Origin: Sipunculus nudus
Lineage: Eukaryota; Annelida; Sipuncula; Golfingiida; Sipunculidae
Direction: 5' to 3'
Length of the DNA: 64,000 nt
NCBI GenBank assembly: GCA_026874595.1
Contig: CM049319.1
Coordinates: 52,958,917 to 53,022,916, forward strand
The notes beneath the pieces were generated by a model. It saw only the letters and a program-made list of their open reading frames with translations. It ran no database searches and was not told the origin of the DNA. The translations under genes were made by a program, and so were the position numbers. This document shows positions 1-12,635 of this stretch, piece by piece (the stretch's first letter is position 1; every line of letters begins with the position of its first letter).

Positions 1-780
1 ATACCTTCATCCTCATTTAATAGACAGTGCCACCAACAGGCCATGAACCTTTCCTTTAAAAAAAGGATACTTGCCACTTGAACTTGAACAGATAAAATAA
101 TAAAATTTAATTATGTTATGTTGTGCCTTTACCTGTTCAGCAAAATAGTTCTGGTATTATCATATTGTACCCTGATTATATGAATTAGTTAGAGAAACAC
201 TATAATAAAGTGGAACCAAAAAAATCAACCCATCCAGCCTAATTTTAACAAAAAGTACAAAGAAACCCATCCTTTCTTAAGCCTAATGTTTCATGAGGTA
301 TGGTTTATTATTCTTGTTTGTTTTTACTGAACTTTATTTGATTGACCACATATGTAAATATTTTAATGACCGATCAGTTTGATAATGTGCTTGCCACCAG
401 GTGGAGTACTTGTATGTGGTATGTGAATAGCTTGTCCCAGATGTTGGTTAGAATGATTTAAAGCCTCCCCTATACATCTTCCTTCTGTCAGTGGTCCTTT
501 CTACTCAAAACTAACCTTTCACATAGGCATTGTCTCTCTCAATGCTCAACTCTAAAACTTTAAAATTGAAATTTGTTACAGTTTCAAGAAAGCATAAGAT
601 TTTGTTCCCATGCAAATGCTTACAAACATTACTTATTCTATGCAGCCTTTACCACAAAAACACCCATGTTTTTGTAATTTGCCTTGAAACAATTCTTGTC
701 CAGCGTACTTGAATCGACTACATTAGCCTCTCCATAACATTTATATCGTAAATTTGCCAATGGTGGATCAAATGCCCCAG

Positions 781-829
781 TGCATTGTTGGGTTCAGATT
801 TTGATGCCCACAAACACGAACCAGCAGAG
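781..829 (+). CDS. WDR4: WDR4 candidate exon (tentative)
   Basis: An AG at 779-780 and a GAG|GT donor at 829/830 bound 49 bp that read CWVQILMPTNTNQQ and end in phase 2, which matches the one-base start of the exon at 884. The VQIL-then-QQ pattern resembles the VYIFQLD...QQ stretch of human WDR4. The acceptor has a poor pyrimidine tract; a second AG at 796-797 would give a shorter exon. The intron to the next exon would be only 54 bp. Treat as a guess. Confidence 0.3.
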
Positions 830-3800
830 GTATAGTCTAGTGAGTCTGAGCCTGTGCAGTAGGCCTTTCTCCATTTCTTTCAGCAATTGTATTAGAATAA
901 TTCAGCTGCCATTATGTTGTACAAGCCTTATGAAGCTGGACAGGGAAATTGGCATATTATATGTTGACAATCCAGCAAAGGTAATGAGAAATTTCTGTTG
1001 ATAAACATTGGCAACCATACTAACGGTATCATTATGGTCAAAACCCTCATATCTAAAATAATCTTTATCTGGTGTGTGTCTTTCTTGTTGAAAAATAAAA
1101 TTTTAAATTTTTTATTTAGTTGAAATTTAAAATTCCATTTTAGGGTAGATGGAAACATGATAATGGGGAAAAACAAAAAATACACATTTTTTAGATATTG
1201 TCACGTAGTTTATTGTAAGTCCACTAAAAAGTTGTTTACTGTTTCTGGGTGTTTAAAATAGTGAACCTTTTAAAATAATAAAATGTTGCAAAATAATGTA
1301 AAACATATAAAAAAGTTCAAATTATTTATAAATATCAGAAAAATCACTGTACCAAGTTTAGAAAAATGTATACTTAATGAGGTCTAATATGAATTTAAAG
1401 CAATTTTGGATTGATTTTAAATATGAGGGGATTTGACAATAATGAGACCATTAATGTAGTTCTTATAATGATGCTGGATATGTCTTTATGTTTTGTCTTG
1501 GCTATCTATATTTCATTGGCTTTCCATAAGTGCCTGTTTTGTCTGTGTTATCATGTCAGTGTGAATGTTGCTCAATTGGTGTATCATTGGAGTATTTTTC
1601 TCGAGAATATTACTTTATATAAAAAGTACAGGGATCATTTAATCTCAAACAAGTCATGTGAATTTCTTTGCCTGTGATAGAAGTGATGCCTCAAATTATT
1701 TATAAATTTTTAGACCTGTTCTGTTTAAGTGTTAAATTGATACAAAGATAACATTGTGATCCCCAGTTTATTCATCTGCATTCCAAGAAAAGTTTAGTAA
1801 TTTCAGTGTTAGTTAAAGGCAGAACTCTATGATGCTATATTTAGTATTTTCACAAAATAGGATTTTATTTATTGAACTGCTTTATTTTACCAACTTATTG
1901 TATTGTGCTTTAACAATCTGTGCCATGTATAGTTATTTTTCAAGCTGGACCATTGCTTTATTAACATTCCTCACACTTTGACATCTCTACATCACTATAT
2001 AATTATCACAAATAAATTTCAGTGTTTAAAAGAAATTATTTTGAAGTTCGACCATTTATAGCCTAAATGGAACTTGCTGAGGACAGCGTTATCCAGAAGA
2101 AAGTAAAATTCTCGGATGAGGGGGCTGCGGACAGATTCTCGCAGACATGTCAAACCTTGTATGTACAGACTGGTCATGTCTGTTGGGTAAACCACATGTC
2201 GTGGCCCTGAATGGCACTGACCCATTTGGTTGCCACGGCGATTCAGCTCCTCATTGTTGGCTAATTAACGAGAACCTAAATTTGGTGCTCGTTAGTGAAG
2301 TGAGGATGCCTTGGAAGCTAAAGACTAGTGAAGGATAGCGGTGGAGGCATGTGGCTCGCGGCCAGCGGTGCCAGCTCACTGCCGGGGTCAGAGTAAATAT
2401 GTGACACTTTCATTGTCTAAATTGAATCTGCTACATGGTCGCAGACTCAGTGGGCTCGTGGTAATCAGGTTATGGGCAGCGAATTCACACAATTTGCTGT
2501 GTGTCACTAAATTATTGCCGCCTTAAATTCACACGATTGCTGGTCCATCCCCTTGCTAGATGTATCAAGCCTTTCATGAAATATGACATTTGGGGGGCTA
2601 ACTACCAGGCGCTGAAGCCCACGGCTTGTCCTGCCTCCCTCTCGTATCCTGAGGCTAAAGGTTAACCAAGTTGACTAATTTATTTTGATACATAAGCACG
2701 ACTAGCTCTGGGCTTATAGAATTATACCATGTTGAAGATATTCACAGCCCCAGCACAACTTCACCAGTGTTTGAACTCTATTACAAGTTCCCTACTTTTA
2801 TGTCATTTGCTAAGTGCCTCAATCAAAAGGTTAACCCTGTCAACACACTGAACGGGTCACTGCATAACAATGTTCAAGTGATAACCCCCTCCCCCCCCCC
2901 CCCCCCAGATCTCCAGGGATTATGTAATGTTTAATGATTTTTATTACCTCACAACAAATGATGAAGAGCTTATAGCAGAGAAATTCCAATGCAGATCTGT
3001 ACTCTGATTTTAAAATGACTGTGTGGTTATCGGAAAAATTTGATTATTTATTATTGTTCAGCCTTGCAGAGTCTGCTTATTTTTTGTATATGAATTTGTC
3101 AACTGTGGAAACTTATAGAGTGTATAGACAGGAAGTGTGTCTTAATTTAAATTGTCATTTATATTTTGTCAAAATGGATCAAATACATATGTTGTTATTA
3201 AAATGTTCAATATTTGTACAGGCACTCCAAGGAGTCTAAAGCACCAGGTAGATTGAAATATGTCTTTTAATTATGATGATTATATTACAAAGTTACGATT
3301 TTCATATATGGCCAGAAAAAGGAAGGTAGGGTCTCAGGCAACAAGTGCATAATTTAAACCCCTTTATTTTGGTTTTCAATGAAAACTTACAAATTTTGAG
3401 CTCCAGCCGCTCGGACAGTTCTTTCAAGAAGATAACATAATACAATTATGATATTTCCTTTGTTATGTAGTGTTTTAGTGTCAAGCAAAAAAATTCTATT
3501 ATAATCATGCTTTTCCCTGATCACATGACATTTTTATCTAAACTTACAAAAAAAGCATATGAAAATATGATGAACATTAAGTTATTATTGACATGTGTAA
3601 ATTTAATAACCGATTCAAATGCATATACATATGACACAATTCATAGTTACATTATAATGTAAACATTAGAGTACATTTTTGGTGGGATACAATCTGCCAC
3701 AGCCCTTAAGAACAGCAGATATACTTAGCTTACAACTATTTAAGAATAATATTTTATTGAATATTTGCAAAGGATCATAAATCAAGTTTAACTTATTACA

Positions 3801-6800
3801 AATAATGTATCAGTCAATCAGCCATTGACACTTGGAAACAACAACATTTGTTAGAGAGGTGACACGGTTCCATAAATTAGGCGTTTGATGATAGTTCTGA
3901 AAAACAATGGTCCCAAAAATATGATTTTGGGAAGGTACCCAGTGTAAATTTAACTGGGCCAGAGTTCTTTGTCTGATGGTGGTACAAGTGCCATGACGTT
4001 TGGCATATTCCAACATACAACCGAAAGGATTAGACGGAACATCAGACTTTTAATACATGTAGTCACTGTTATCCTTGTATGAGCTATCTTAGCTTAGGTT
4101 AAAAGCACAAAGATTCTTTGTAATGTATGCAGAGATTTTCCATGCTTCAAGTGACAGAGGTACTTAGTTCAATCCCCACCAGTACCTCAAAGATAATCTC
4201 AACCAGATAAAAAAAACAGCCAAGTGATCACTGGTAAATGAAAATGGGTTATCTTAAACAGGCATGGTTAGTTGTGAAAAATATTAAACTACTTTATCTG
4301 CACTAAATAAATAAAGTACAGCAAGGATAATGAAATAATAAAAAAAGAACTGATTGATTTATGCATTGGTAACATACATATTAATGTGTATTCATACCAT
4401 TGATTTAGATTTGTTTGAAAAAAAAAATGGTGGTCTTAGATACCAGTATGAATGTTGATATTTTCTGTTTGACAAACTAGTAAACTTTTAGCAGTAAAGT
4501 ATATTTTTTTTCACTTTTATTTGTTTCTTTCCCAAATCACACTGTTAAATGTTCAAACACATTTAATGGTATTTTATGGTACTTGTATACATTTACCATA
4601 AAAATGCAAACAGAAAGAAGTCTTTTATAATCCTTTCCATCACCTGTCCATGTAATTTTTGCTGTAGAAATTGTTGTTAGAGAACATAGTAATTTAGGAT
4701 AGGAGATTAAAGGACCTTATTTTCAACAAGGAAAATATACATAACCTACCTTACACATTATTTAAGAAACAGAATTATATATAATTATGATATATCATTC
4801 TACATTTCACAACAAAACAGACCTACTTATCACAGTCAAGGTCTTGGTCAAGGGCAAACAGAAAATGCAGGGTTGGGAGGGGGGGGGGGGGTAGAAATAA
4901 AATTTGAAATCCAGGGTTTTGCACTGGGGTGTAGGTCCACCAACAACATTTTTACCAAAATATGGATGTAAAAAAAATGTCAACCCATATCAGCCTTATG
5001 GTTTGAGAAAGGGGGGGGGGGGGGTTAGGTTGCTGGCTTAAATTAAATGGAGATTCGCTGTTATGTCTTAACTGCAGCGATGACTTCCACATAATTCCTA
5101 GCCTTGTAGACGGGAAACTAAAGAACAGAAGACTAAATAACAAAATGCCTTTCTTATAATTTGGTAACCTTTGTCAGACCTTTATTAGTTTTACCATTGT
5201 TTACAACTGCTTGTTACTTGAACTAAATAAATAGAGGGCCGCAGTGAATGAAATATTAAAAGAAGAATTGATTAATTTTTGCATTGGTAAAATTCCAGTT
5301 AATGTTTATTCATATCATTGATTTAGATATGTTTGATAAAGTATTCTGGTATTTGATACCAGTAGGTTGCATGTTGATATTTTCATTTGGACAGTTGATT
5401 GAACTTAATAAGCCATAAACTAATAATAAATGTAATATTAGTAATACTAGTAATACTGATAAAGCAATAATAGTACTTATAATAAATGTTCAGTCTCATT
5501 TCATGTTATCTTTATGGTACTTTTAAATATTTACCATAAACACTCAAAACAAACAGAATGAAAACTTTTATGATCCTTCCCATCACCTGTCTAAGGAATA
5601 CAAACATGTACCTTACACATAATTTAAGAAACAGAAATATTTAAAATTATATAGAAATATCAGTCTATATTTTACAAAATATCAACTTCACTTAAAGTCA
5701 AGGTAGTTGGTCATAAACCCCCTCAGTTGACAGCTATTGATTGGATGTATTTTTCTTTTTTTTTTATTATTTACATAATTGGCCTTTCAACTATGTTGCT
5801 ATATACTTAATCGTTCCAAGCTCAGTGGTTTTATAATGAAGTTTTGTTTTTATCAGTGTTTACTGTACCAGTACACAGATTTACAATTTTCATTTTATTA
5901 AATGAAAATAATGAATGTTTTAATAGGAAAACCAGTACTAACAAGTCACAGATCCATATAGGGAAAACTTTACATGTGAATCCATATGTGCTCATCAGAC
6001 AAGTTAGTATTTCATTATGTCTACAGGGGGCAGTAGTGCATGAACATGTTTACCAATGTTGACCATATTAGTGGATATATTCAACTTGGCATGTGAATTA
6101 TGTGGTCTATATACAGGATAAAAACCTTTTATTATGTGATATGGATGCATATCACGTTACATAGGTAAATTTAAAGCAAATATCTGTTATATCATACTAA
6201 AACTGAAAAAAATAAAACAGCAGCCAATTAGAAATTCCATATTTAGGACTGTACCCTAAAAAATAATATACAGTAATCAGTTAAAAGCAAAACAATAATC
6301 TGTTTGTATATAACAGATATGTGTATGTTAATTGTCTGTGATTTGATTCATTTGTTTGTTTAAATACTTATATCCTTTTTAGCGAACCTGTGAGCTTATG
6401 CGATGGTGTGGCGCTGTCCGGCGTCAGTCGTATGTACGTTAACACATACTATCTTGAAAACGGCAAGAGTTAGCATCACAAAATTTTATGCAAAAAATTA
6501 GTCATCTGAAAAACTATATCGGATTTTGCTTATTTTTGGCTAACTGCATTTTCTTAGATTTTATAGGGAAAACACTAAAAAGTTTTAAAAATCTTCTTCT
6601 CTGAAACTGTTCAGCCAAATTGTCCAATATTTCACAGAAATGATCCCTGGAACAATCTCTCTTAAGTTTGTTTGAATGTATAAGTTCGGTGATTTTTGGC
6701 CAAGTTACAGCTAGTTGAACTTACTCTTCTGTCCAAAAAAGCATACTAAAATTACAGTCTTAGAAACGGCTGGAGCTATCATCACCAAATTTTATGCCAA

Positions 6801-9800
6801 TGTTGGTCACATGAGTCATATCTGAAATTGAGGTATTGGTGGCGCCACCTGCATCAGCCTTTTTGTACGGGGGTCATCAGTGCCTGTATCACACTTACAA
6901 CTACAAAAAACTTCTTCTCTGAAACCATATGGCCAAATTGTTTAATATTTCACAGAAATTATCCTAGGGTAGTGCTTTCTGAAGTTTGTTCAAATGGTCT
7001 CAGTTCAGTGACTTTTGGCTGAGTTATGGGAAGCTGAATTTAGTCATATGCCATAACAGCCCATTTTAGCTCAGTGGCTACAAAGATCTTCTTCTCATAA
7101 ACCACTGGGCCAAATTCTTAAATCTCACACATTATTAATCTTTAGATGTTGATAATTCAAGTTTGTTCAAATGGTTTTGGTTCAATGATTTTTGGCTGAG
7201 TTATGGGAAGCTTAACTTAGCCATTTTGCTTTATTTTCCCATATGAGTTGTAAACCTGCAAAACCTTTTTTTGACTGATGCCACTGAGACCAATTTGTTT
7301 AATATTTTACAAGAATAATCCCCTGAATAGTTCTTACAATAATTGTCTTTTATGGTTCAAAAGAATGAATTATGGCTGAATTATAAAGATTGAATTGAGT
7401 CATTTTACCATATATGTTAGCTGTGTGAAGCAGTTACATCTAGCCTGGAACCAGTTTATCAGCATCCGTTACATCATGCCTCCAGACATTTAGATTTCAG
7501 GTTATCTATGGTTAATAGTGACAAGAATGTTTTTTTAAAAACTTAGAAAAATGTAGATTTATGATTTTAGATATTCCTCATGCCAGGCAATGTTTACAAT
7601 CACAGGTATACTATTTCCAAAGCAACTGGAGCTAGCATCATGAAATTAAATGCAAAAAATAAGCCATCTGAAAAAATCTGCATTTTCTCAGATTTTATAG
7701 AGAAAAAGCTAAAAAACCTTTAAAAATCTTCTTCTCCCAAATGATCAAGTCTATTTGTTCAGTATTTCAAAGAAGTAATCTTTTATACCATCTCTCTCAA
7801 GATTGTTCAAATGGTTTAAGTTCGGTGAATTTTGGCCGAATTACAGGAAGTTGAATTTAGTCATTTGTCCAAAAAAGCATACTAAAATGTCAGTCTCAGA
7901 AACGGCCAGAGCTATTATCACCAAATTTTATGCCAGTGTTGGTCAATGAGTCATATATGAAATTCAGGTTTTGGTTGCGCCACCTGCTTTGACCTTTTTT
8001 TGTACGGGGGTCATTGGTCATCTGTATATCAACCCATAATTTCTCAGCAATAGCAGGAGCTACCATCCCCAGATTTTATGCAATAATCTGTCACATATCA
8101 AATGTTTTGGGATTCAGCTTATTTTGCTATCTGCTTTTACTTAGATTTTATAGGGGAAAAGCTGAAAAACCTTTAAAAGTCTTCTTGTAATTGGTCCAGC
8201 CAAATTGTTTAATATTTTGCAGAAGTGATCCCAGAGGCAAGCCCTCTCAAGTTTGTTCAAATGGTTTTCATTTGATGAATTTTAGTGGAGTTACACCAAT
8301 TTGAACAGTCATTTGGCCCAGTAACCATACTGACATAGTAATCTCAAAAATGACAGAAGCTAGCATTACCAAGTATTGTGCAAATGGTGGTCACATGCCT
8401 CATATTTGAAGTTGCAAATTTTGTGGTGCCACCTACATTGACTGTTTTTTTATGGGCAAAAACCTCATAATTTTAGCCTCTTTCAGCTTAAAATGTTTAT
8501 GATGAAACTGTCAAATTGAATCGTTCAATTTTTCAAAAGAATTATCCTAGGACATGGTTCTTTCAATCATATCAGAAAAGCTTTTGTTGGTCTTATGGCC
8601 ATTTTTATGTCTATTTCAAACTGACTGCAAAACTGTTCTTCTACAAAAATTATTGTTTCAATTATAACTTCTGTAACATTGCACAAAAATTATTCTTAGG
8701 TGGCCTTTGTTCAAGTTTACTTGAATGATTTTTGGCAGAATTATTGGACCTTTAACAATGAAAGGACTGCATCTGTTATTATTCTAGATATTTTGATAAA
8801 AAGTTTATGAATATGTCAGCTTGAAAAAAAAGCATTTTAGCCAAAGTCTTTCAGTATGTGTGAACAGATTCACCAACACTCCAAGATTGTGTCTGTATCT
8901 TCAAATAGGTTGAGAAACTGCCAACTGTTTCAGATTTGGCAACAGATCAAGAGTTCATTCAGTGCAGCCAGATATAGGTCAAGAGTTCAATCAGTGCTGC
9001 CAAGCACAAGGCATGTGATCACCTCATGGGTGACATTTTATCACCTCATGGGCAACATGTGGACACCTCATGGGCACCATGTGATCACCTCATGGGTGTC
9101 ATGCCCCTCAGTACAGGACCCTGCAATGGTGTGGCTACTATTTCAGACTTGGCAACAGGCTAGAGGTCAGTCTCAATCTATTTATAGCTTTGGCAGACTG
9201 CCAACTGTATCAGATTAGGCAACAGGTCAAGAGTTCACTCAGTGCAGCCAGGTATGGGTCAGGAGTTCACTCAGTGCAGTAGCTGCATTCTATTTATAGT
9301 GTTAGCAGACTGCCGAATGCATCAGATTTGGCACCAAAGTTCAGCCTGGATCTATTTATAGCTTTGGCAGACTGCCAACTGTTTCAGATTATGCAACAGG
9401 TCAAGATTTCGCTCAGTCTTGCCAGGTGCAGGTCATGAGTTCACTCAGTGCAAATTTGTCACAGTTCATTTGGGGCAACTGCCTTTCTCACCCAAGCCTG
9501 GTCAGTCCCATGCATCAGACTCAAGGTAATTTTGATGTATTGGCCTGATATTTTGACCTGTCTATGTGTCTTTGGTGGCTTTCTCGTTCACAAGAGACTG
9601 GTGTCGCCACCTACAATGACTTTTGCACAGTGTATGTGCCTGCTTATTTCTACAGAGGAATTTGATATATCAGCCTGAAATTGGGCATATATATACATAT
9701 CTAATAGCTTTGTCATATACAAGACTGGATGTGCCACTTACAATAATTTTTGCACAGTGTGAGTCCCTGCTTATTTTCAGGAGGGGTTTGATATATCAGT

Positions 9801-12339
9801 CTGAAATTGGGCATATGTATATATCTCGGATAGCTTTGTTGTATACAAGACTGCTGGTGCCAGCTACAATCATTTTTGTGTTGTGTGCACCCATGCCAGA
9901 ATTTCAGCAGTGATGTTTGTGTAATTGTTTCTTATTCAAAATGTTTAATACTTGCATTGTTCATATACATGAGGTAATGGTCCAGCATTGAAGCATTATA
10001 CCTGGTGTATTTCCCAATGCACAGGTTAGCATTAGACCTGTAGGCCTTGTTTATTATTGTATGTGCATTGTTATTTTGTGATAAAGTATCTTAATTTTTT
10101 TATCATGATGTGTTGTGAAATCTTTGTAGTTTATACCTGATGTCAATGATGAGAGATTAGCTGTGTGCCAGGAAGTCAACTCAAACTGGGAAATGTTTAA
10201 AGGTGGGTACTTGAGGGAGAGATGACAAGTTTTGGTTTTAAATATTAATGATGGAATGTATGTTGAAATTTATACTGTGGTTTGCCTTTTTCATTGTGAG
10301 TTTCAGATTCAAAATTTTTGCAAGATGGGAATTATTGCAAAAAATTAATCCTTTGTGAATTAGAGGTCCCATTGTCAAAGGCAAGTTAAGAGATAAAATT
10401 GATATTATGAAAAATAATAGATATTGTATTTTTGAAGATTACTTTTAAAATTTAATCAGATCTTTCAAGTAATCTGCCATTTATGAACAATAATTTCTAC
10501 TCGGTTGATGTTTTCTTTGGTCCCCATGCAAATGTTAAGTTATTGTGCAGCACTTGATTTTTTTATACAATTATACTCAAGAGTAGGTTTATTGTATAGT
10601 AAGATTGTGAAAATGGAACCCTCATAAAACAATTAAAAGGATAAATTCAAGAAATTTTAACCCCTCAAATATTAAGCTTACCACAGTAAACAAAACAATA
10701 TAGAGTAAATAAATTATTAGCCAAGAACTAATGTTAATGAGAAAGAGGGTATCAATGAAGTTTTGAGTGTGGGATATTGTTTTAGGAAACTATTACAAAT
10801 TTTTAAGGGTCCACTGAAGATACTGTTCAGTTGACCAGTGCGATGCAATTTATGGAAAGTTACAGAATTTATGGTTATCCTTGTCATTACATTCAAGGGA
10901 CGACCAAGTTCAAGGATAACTGTACCCCACAGTACTGTTTCACTCACAAACGAGTGCACCTTTCAGGGGTCCTCAGTGATATGACCCAGCAGTAGGGAAG
11001 ATTACACACCAAGGACCTGTAGGTGTAGTACACAGAGCCTGTTTGAAGCCAGGATAATTATGTGTTCCTGCCCTGTACTTAGTCTGTCACATTATTGGAG
11101 AATACATGTAATATTTAATATATGCGCGTCATATGATGGGAGTATTAAGGTTTACCCACCATTAACTTTTAGTGTCACTGTGATATCTTACTGGGGCTTT
11201 GATGGATTTTCACGAAACTCATCATGAATACTAACCAACAGATTTTCTGGTTATTATAGTTCCATTATAGGCAACATCCATGCATATTTAATAAAGACAC
11301 AGGTCACTAGGCTACTTTGTGGTATTGCCGCGGTAACTTATGAAGAATATGATGGATTTTGATAATAAAGACCATCAGAAATGTTCAACAGTAAAATATC
11401 TTGCCTAAGTCTATTTTCAGCAGTGTTCATGCATATTTAATGAGGTCAGAGGTCACCGCACTTTGGAAGCATTTTGGTGACTTACCAAAAATCCATATTC
11501 AGTATTTACCAATCCAGTTTCTCACCAGAATTACATTCTCATCTAAATTCACACATATTTAATGAGGTCACCAGATTCACTACAGGCATATTATGCATGT
11601 TTGTGGTGCTCTTGTTGCTGATGTGGTTGAGTAAAAGGCAATTCAGGGATCATAAATGCATCATTGAAGTGTGTTCAAGGAATATTCCAGTGTGATGGAT
11701 GCAGTACTTATCCTATTTCTTGGGATGATTTGAAAAATAAAACTTTTCTCATTGTGAATAAATTAGAATGTTTGAACTTTGTCATTCAACTAATTTCATC
11801 AGTACATAGTTAAAACTCATGTCAAACTTTATTTTGGTCATTCTGCTTGTGTCAAAGCAATAAGGTCAAAGTGTCTGTGTTCTTCATATAAATTCCTTCC
11901 AAGTAAAACTAGCTACTGTTGAACCTCATATAAGTCATAGTTTTATTATCAGTACTTTTAATTTGGTACAACTAGGTACTGTACTTGTATTATTTTTTGG
12001 TGCATATGGTATGTATTATAAAGTAATTCTTTTTAAATACTTATATTTTACATTTATCTGCATTCTATAATTACAGATTCACTGGAAGTGGAGTGTATTT
12101 TCTCCCTGCTGCACAGACCAAAGACTGATAAAGCTAAAATGGCATATTATGAGAGGAAAGAACAGCGTTTGGAAGAACAGAAAAGCAAAAGAAAGAATAG
12201 AGAGGGACAAAAGGCAGATACATCTAATGGCCAGTTAGAGAATAAAAATTCAGAACCTTCAGTGCTGCCACCTAGTGACCCAAATGATAACAAAGATTCA
12301 GGTCAGATGGAGCCACCAGACAAGAAAATAAAGACATGA
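781..12339 (+). CDS. WDR4: WDR4 (Trm82 orthologue), 3' end of gene, spliced
   Basis: This is the C-terminal part of the WD-repeat subunit that pairs with METTL1 to make m7G46 in tRNA. Joining 884-980, 10130-10202 and 12077-12339 keeps one frame through both introns. The joined tail has SNWEMFKDS followed by a charged helix ERKEQRLEEQKSKRK and a low-complexity end with KK near the stop. Human WDR4, as I remember it, ends in the same order: GNWAML, then a KKKEERLQQQ-type helix, then a basic disordered tail. The spacing between the last blade and the NW motif is also similar. The N-terminal blades are not in the window and must lie to the left. The 9.1-kb intron is filled with repeats. The call rests on the C-terminal pattern without a database search; the last two exons are the secure part. 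Confidence 0.75.
884..980 (+). CDS. WDR4: WDR4 exon, last beta-propeller blade region
   Basis: A strong pyrimidine tract ends in CAG at 881-883 and a good donor AAAG|GTAATG follows 980. The 97 bp are open in only one frame (one base, then 32 codons), reading RIIQLPL ... LDREIGILYVDNPAK. It ends in phase 0, as the next exon requires. The pattern D-x-x-G-x-L-Y-V matches the position of the human segment WDVAFEETQGLWVL. Identity is modest, so the boundary is better supported than the homology. Confidence 0.6.
2067..2660 (+). other. GC- and CpG-richer island with a 47-aa open frame
   Basis: This block has clearly more G+C and CpG than the flanks. A short + strand frame at 2067-2210 begins MELAEDSVIQKKVKFSDEGA and ends at TGA; a possible donor (TTG|GTAAAC) lies near 2187. 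No family is recognised. It could be an alternative promoter and first exon, a conserved element, or an old insertion. No terminal repeats were seen. Confidence 0.25.
2891..2906. repeat. Poly-C tract
   Basis: Sixteen C in a row. Similar C or G runs occur near 4878, 5011, 51584 and 58562. They are simple homopolymers, partly belonging to interspersed repeats, and are prone to length error. Confidence 0.8.
4280..5720. repeat. Diverged direct duplication, about 940-bp period
   Basis: The segment 4280-4855 recurs at about 5220-5720. Shared landmarks in the same order are ACTAAATAAATA, CATTGATTTAGAT, GATACCAGTA, GTTGATATTTTC, CACCTGTC and AGTCAAGGT. Identity is partial with many indels, so the duplication is old. 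No coding content was seen in either copy. Confidence 0.6.
6380..8790. repeat. Tandem-repeat core of a dispersed element
   Basis: A motif beginning CTTCTTCT and running into an AATATTTCACAGAA-type stretch and TTTTGGC recurs roughly every 180-450 bp (near 6590, 6905, 7085, 7260, 7725 and 8180). A larger unit of about 1.13 kb is also repeated: the block with CACCAAATTTTATGCCA, GCGCCACCTGC and TTGTACGGGGGTCAT occurs at about 6755 and 7890. The left edge near 6380 has AGCGAACCTGTGAGC, a dispersed-repeat end. The open frames here are accidental. Confidence 0.7.
8880..9440. repeat. Irregular tandem repeat (CAACTGTTTCAGATTTGGCAAC type)
   Basis: A core reading CTGCCAACTG then CAGATTTGGCAACAG and AGAGTTCA-TCAGTGCAGCCAG recurs about five times. 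It encloses the 22-bp minisatellite at 9012-9099. The 120-aa frame across it is explained by the repeats. Confidence 0.6.
9012..9099. repeat. 22-bp minisatellite, four copies
   Basis: Four head-to-tail units of 22 bp each contain the core CACCTCATGGG. Two units begin CATGTGATCACC; the other two are variants. Confidence 0.8.
9535..9900. repeat. About 127-bp tandem repeat, near three copies
   Basis: Units carry TTTGCACAGTGT, TTGATATATCAG and TGAAATTGGGCATAT; the last landmark recurs at about 9677 and 9804. The third copy is diverged. Overlapping open frames of 76 and 96 codons come from the repeat. Confidence 0.65.
10130..10202 (+). CDS. WDR4: WDR4 penultimate coding exon
   Basis: Acceptor TTTGTAG ends at 10129 and donor AAAG|GTGGGT follows 10202. 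The 73 bp read FIPDVNDERLAVCQEV then NSNWEMFK plus one base, so the codon for D is completed by the next exon. The NW dipeptide aligns with GNWAM of human WDR4, just after the last propeller blade. Confidence 0.72.
11180..11580. repeat. Tandem repeat, about 120-150 bp, three diverged copies
   Basis: The landmark CATATTTAAT-A-G followed by a GGTCAC-type box recurs at about 11283, 11431 and 11555, each preceded by a CAGATTTTCTGG- or CAGTTTCTCACC-like stretch. It lies in the last WDR4 intron. Confidence 0.55.
12077..12339 (+). CDS. WDR4: WDR4 last exon with stop codon
   Basis: Acceptor ATTACAG ends at 12076. The exon opens with two bases completing the D codon, reads SLEVECIFSLLHRPKTDKAK, then a charged helix (YERKEQRLEEQKSKRK) and a polar, proline-containing tail ending PPDKKIKT before TGA at 12337-12339. 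The helix and basic tail match the C-terminal extension of WDR4 that follows the propeller. Composition is coding-like (few T runs, balanced codons) against AT-rich surroundings. Confidence 0.75.
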
Positions 12340-12635
12340 ACTTGTTGCTGAAGATATTGAATTTTTACCATTTTTAGGATTAGAAAGATTTATCCTATCA
12401 TCATTTTGAATTGACATGTGGGAAGAGTTTGCCACCTACTATAAAGTTATAGAGTCTGAACTTTAACTTGTCTTTCCCAGGCAAAATATCATCATAAAAA
12501 TTAATTCCCATCTTCAGCTCTGACCTTGCCAGCTTGAGGTTATATAAATATTCATGAGAACATTTTAATAAGGAGTAAAAATTGTGACCAGCTTTAATTG
12601 GATGTGGAGAAATTTAAACTTTTTTTTATAATAAA
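12340..12635 (+). other. WDR4 3' UTR, candidate poly(A) signal at 12630-12635
   Basis: AATAAA at 12630-12635 lies about 290 bp after the stop codon. Another AATAAA occurs near 13218, so the true end is uncertain. Confidence 0.4.

Larger units (their letters stand above)
981..10129 (+). other. WDR4 intron, about 9.1 kb, repeat-filled
   Basis: No further convincing WDR4 exon was seen between these exons, and the protein alignment does not need one. The intron holds a CpG-richer island (2067-2660), a diverged duplication (4280-5720), a large tandem-repeat region (6380-8790) and smaller tandem repeats (8880-9900). Stretches 981-2060, 2661-4270 and 5720-6370 are AT-rich with nothing recognisable apart from short C and G runs near 2891, 4878 and 5011. 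Confidence 0.6.

Noticed and set aside
9012-9099. CRISPR-like array of short repeats
   Set aside because: Units are contiguous without unique spacers, and the DNA is from an animal.
8856-9218. 120-codon + strand frame
   Set aside because: Composed of tandem repeat units including the 22-bp minisatellite.
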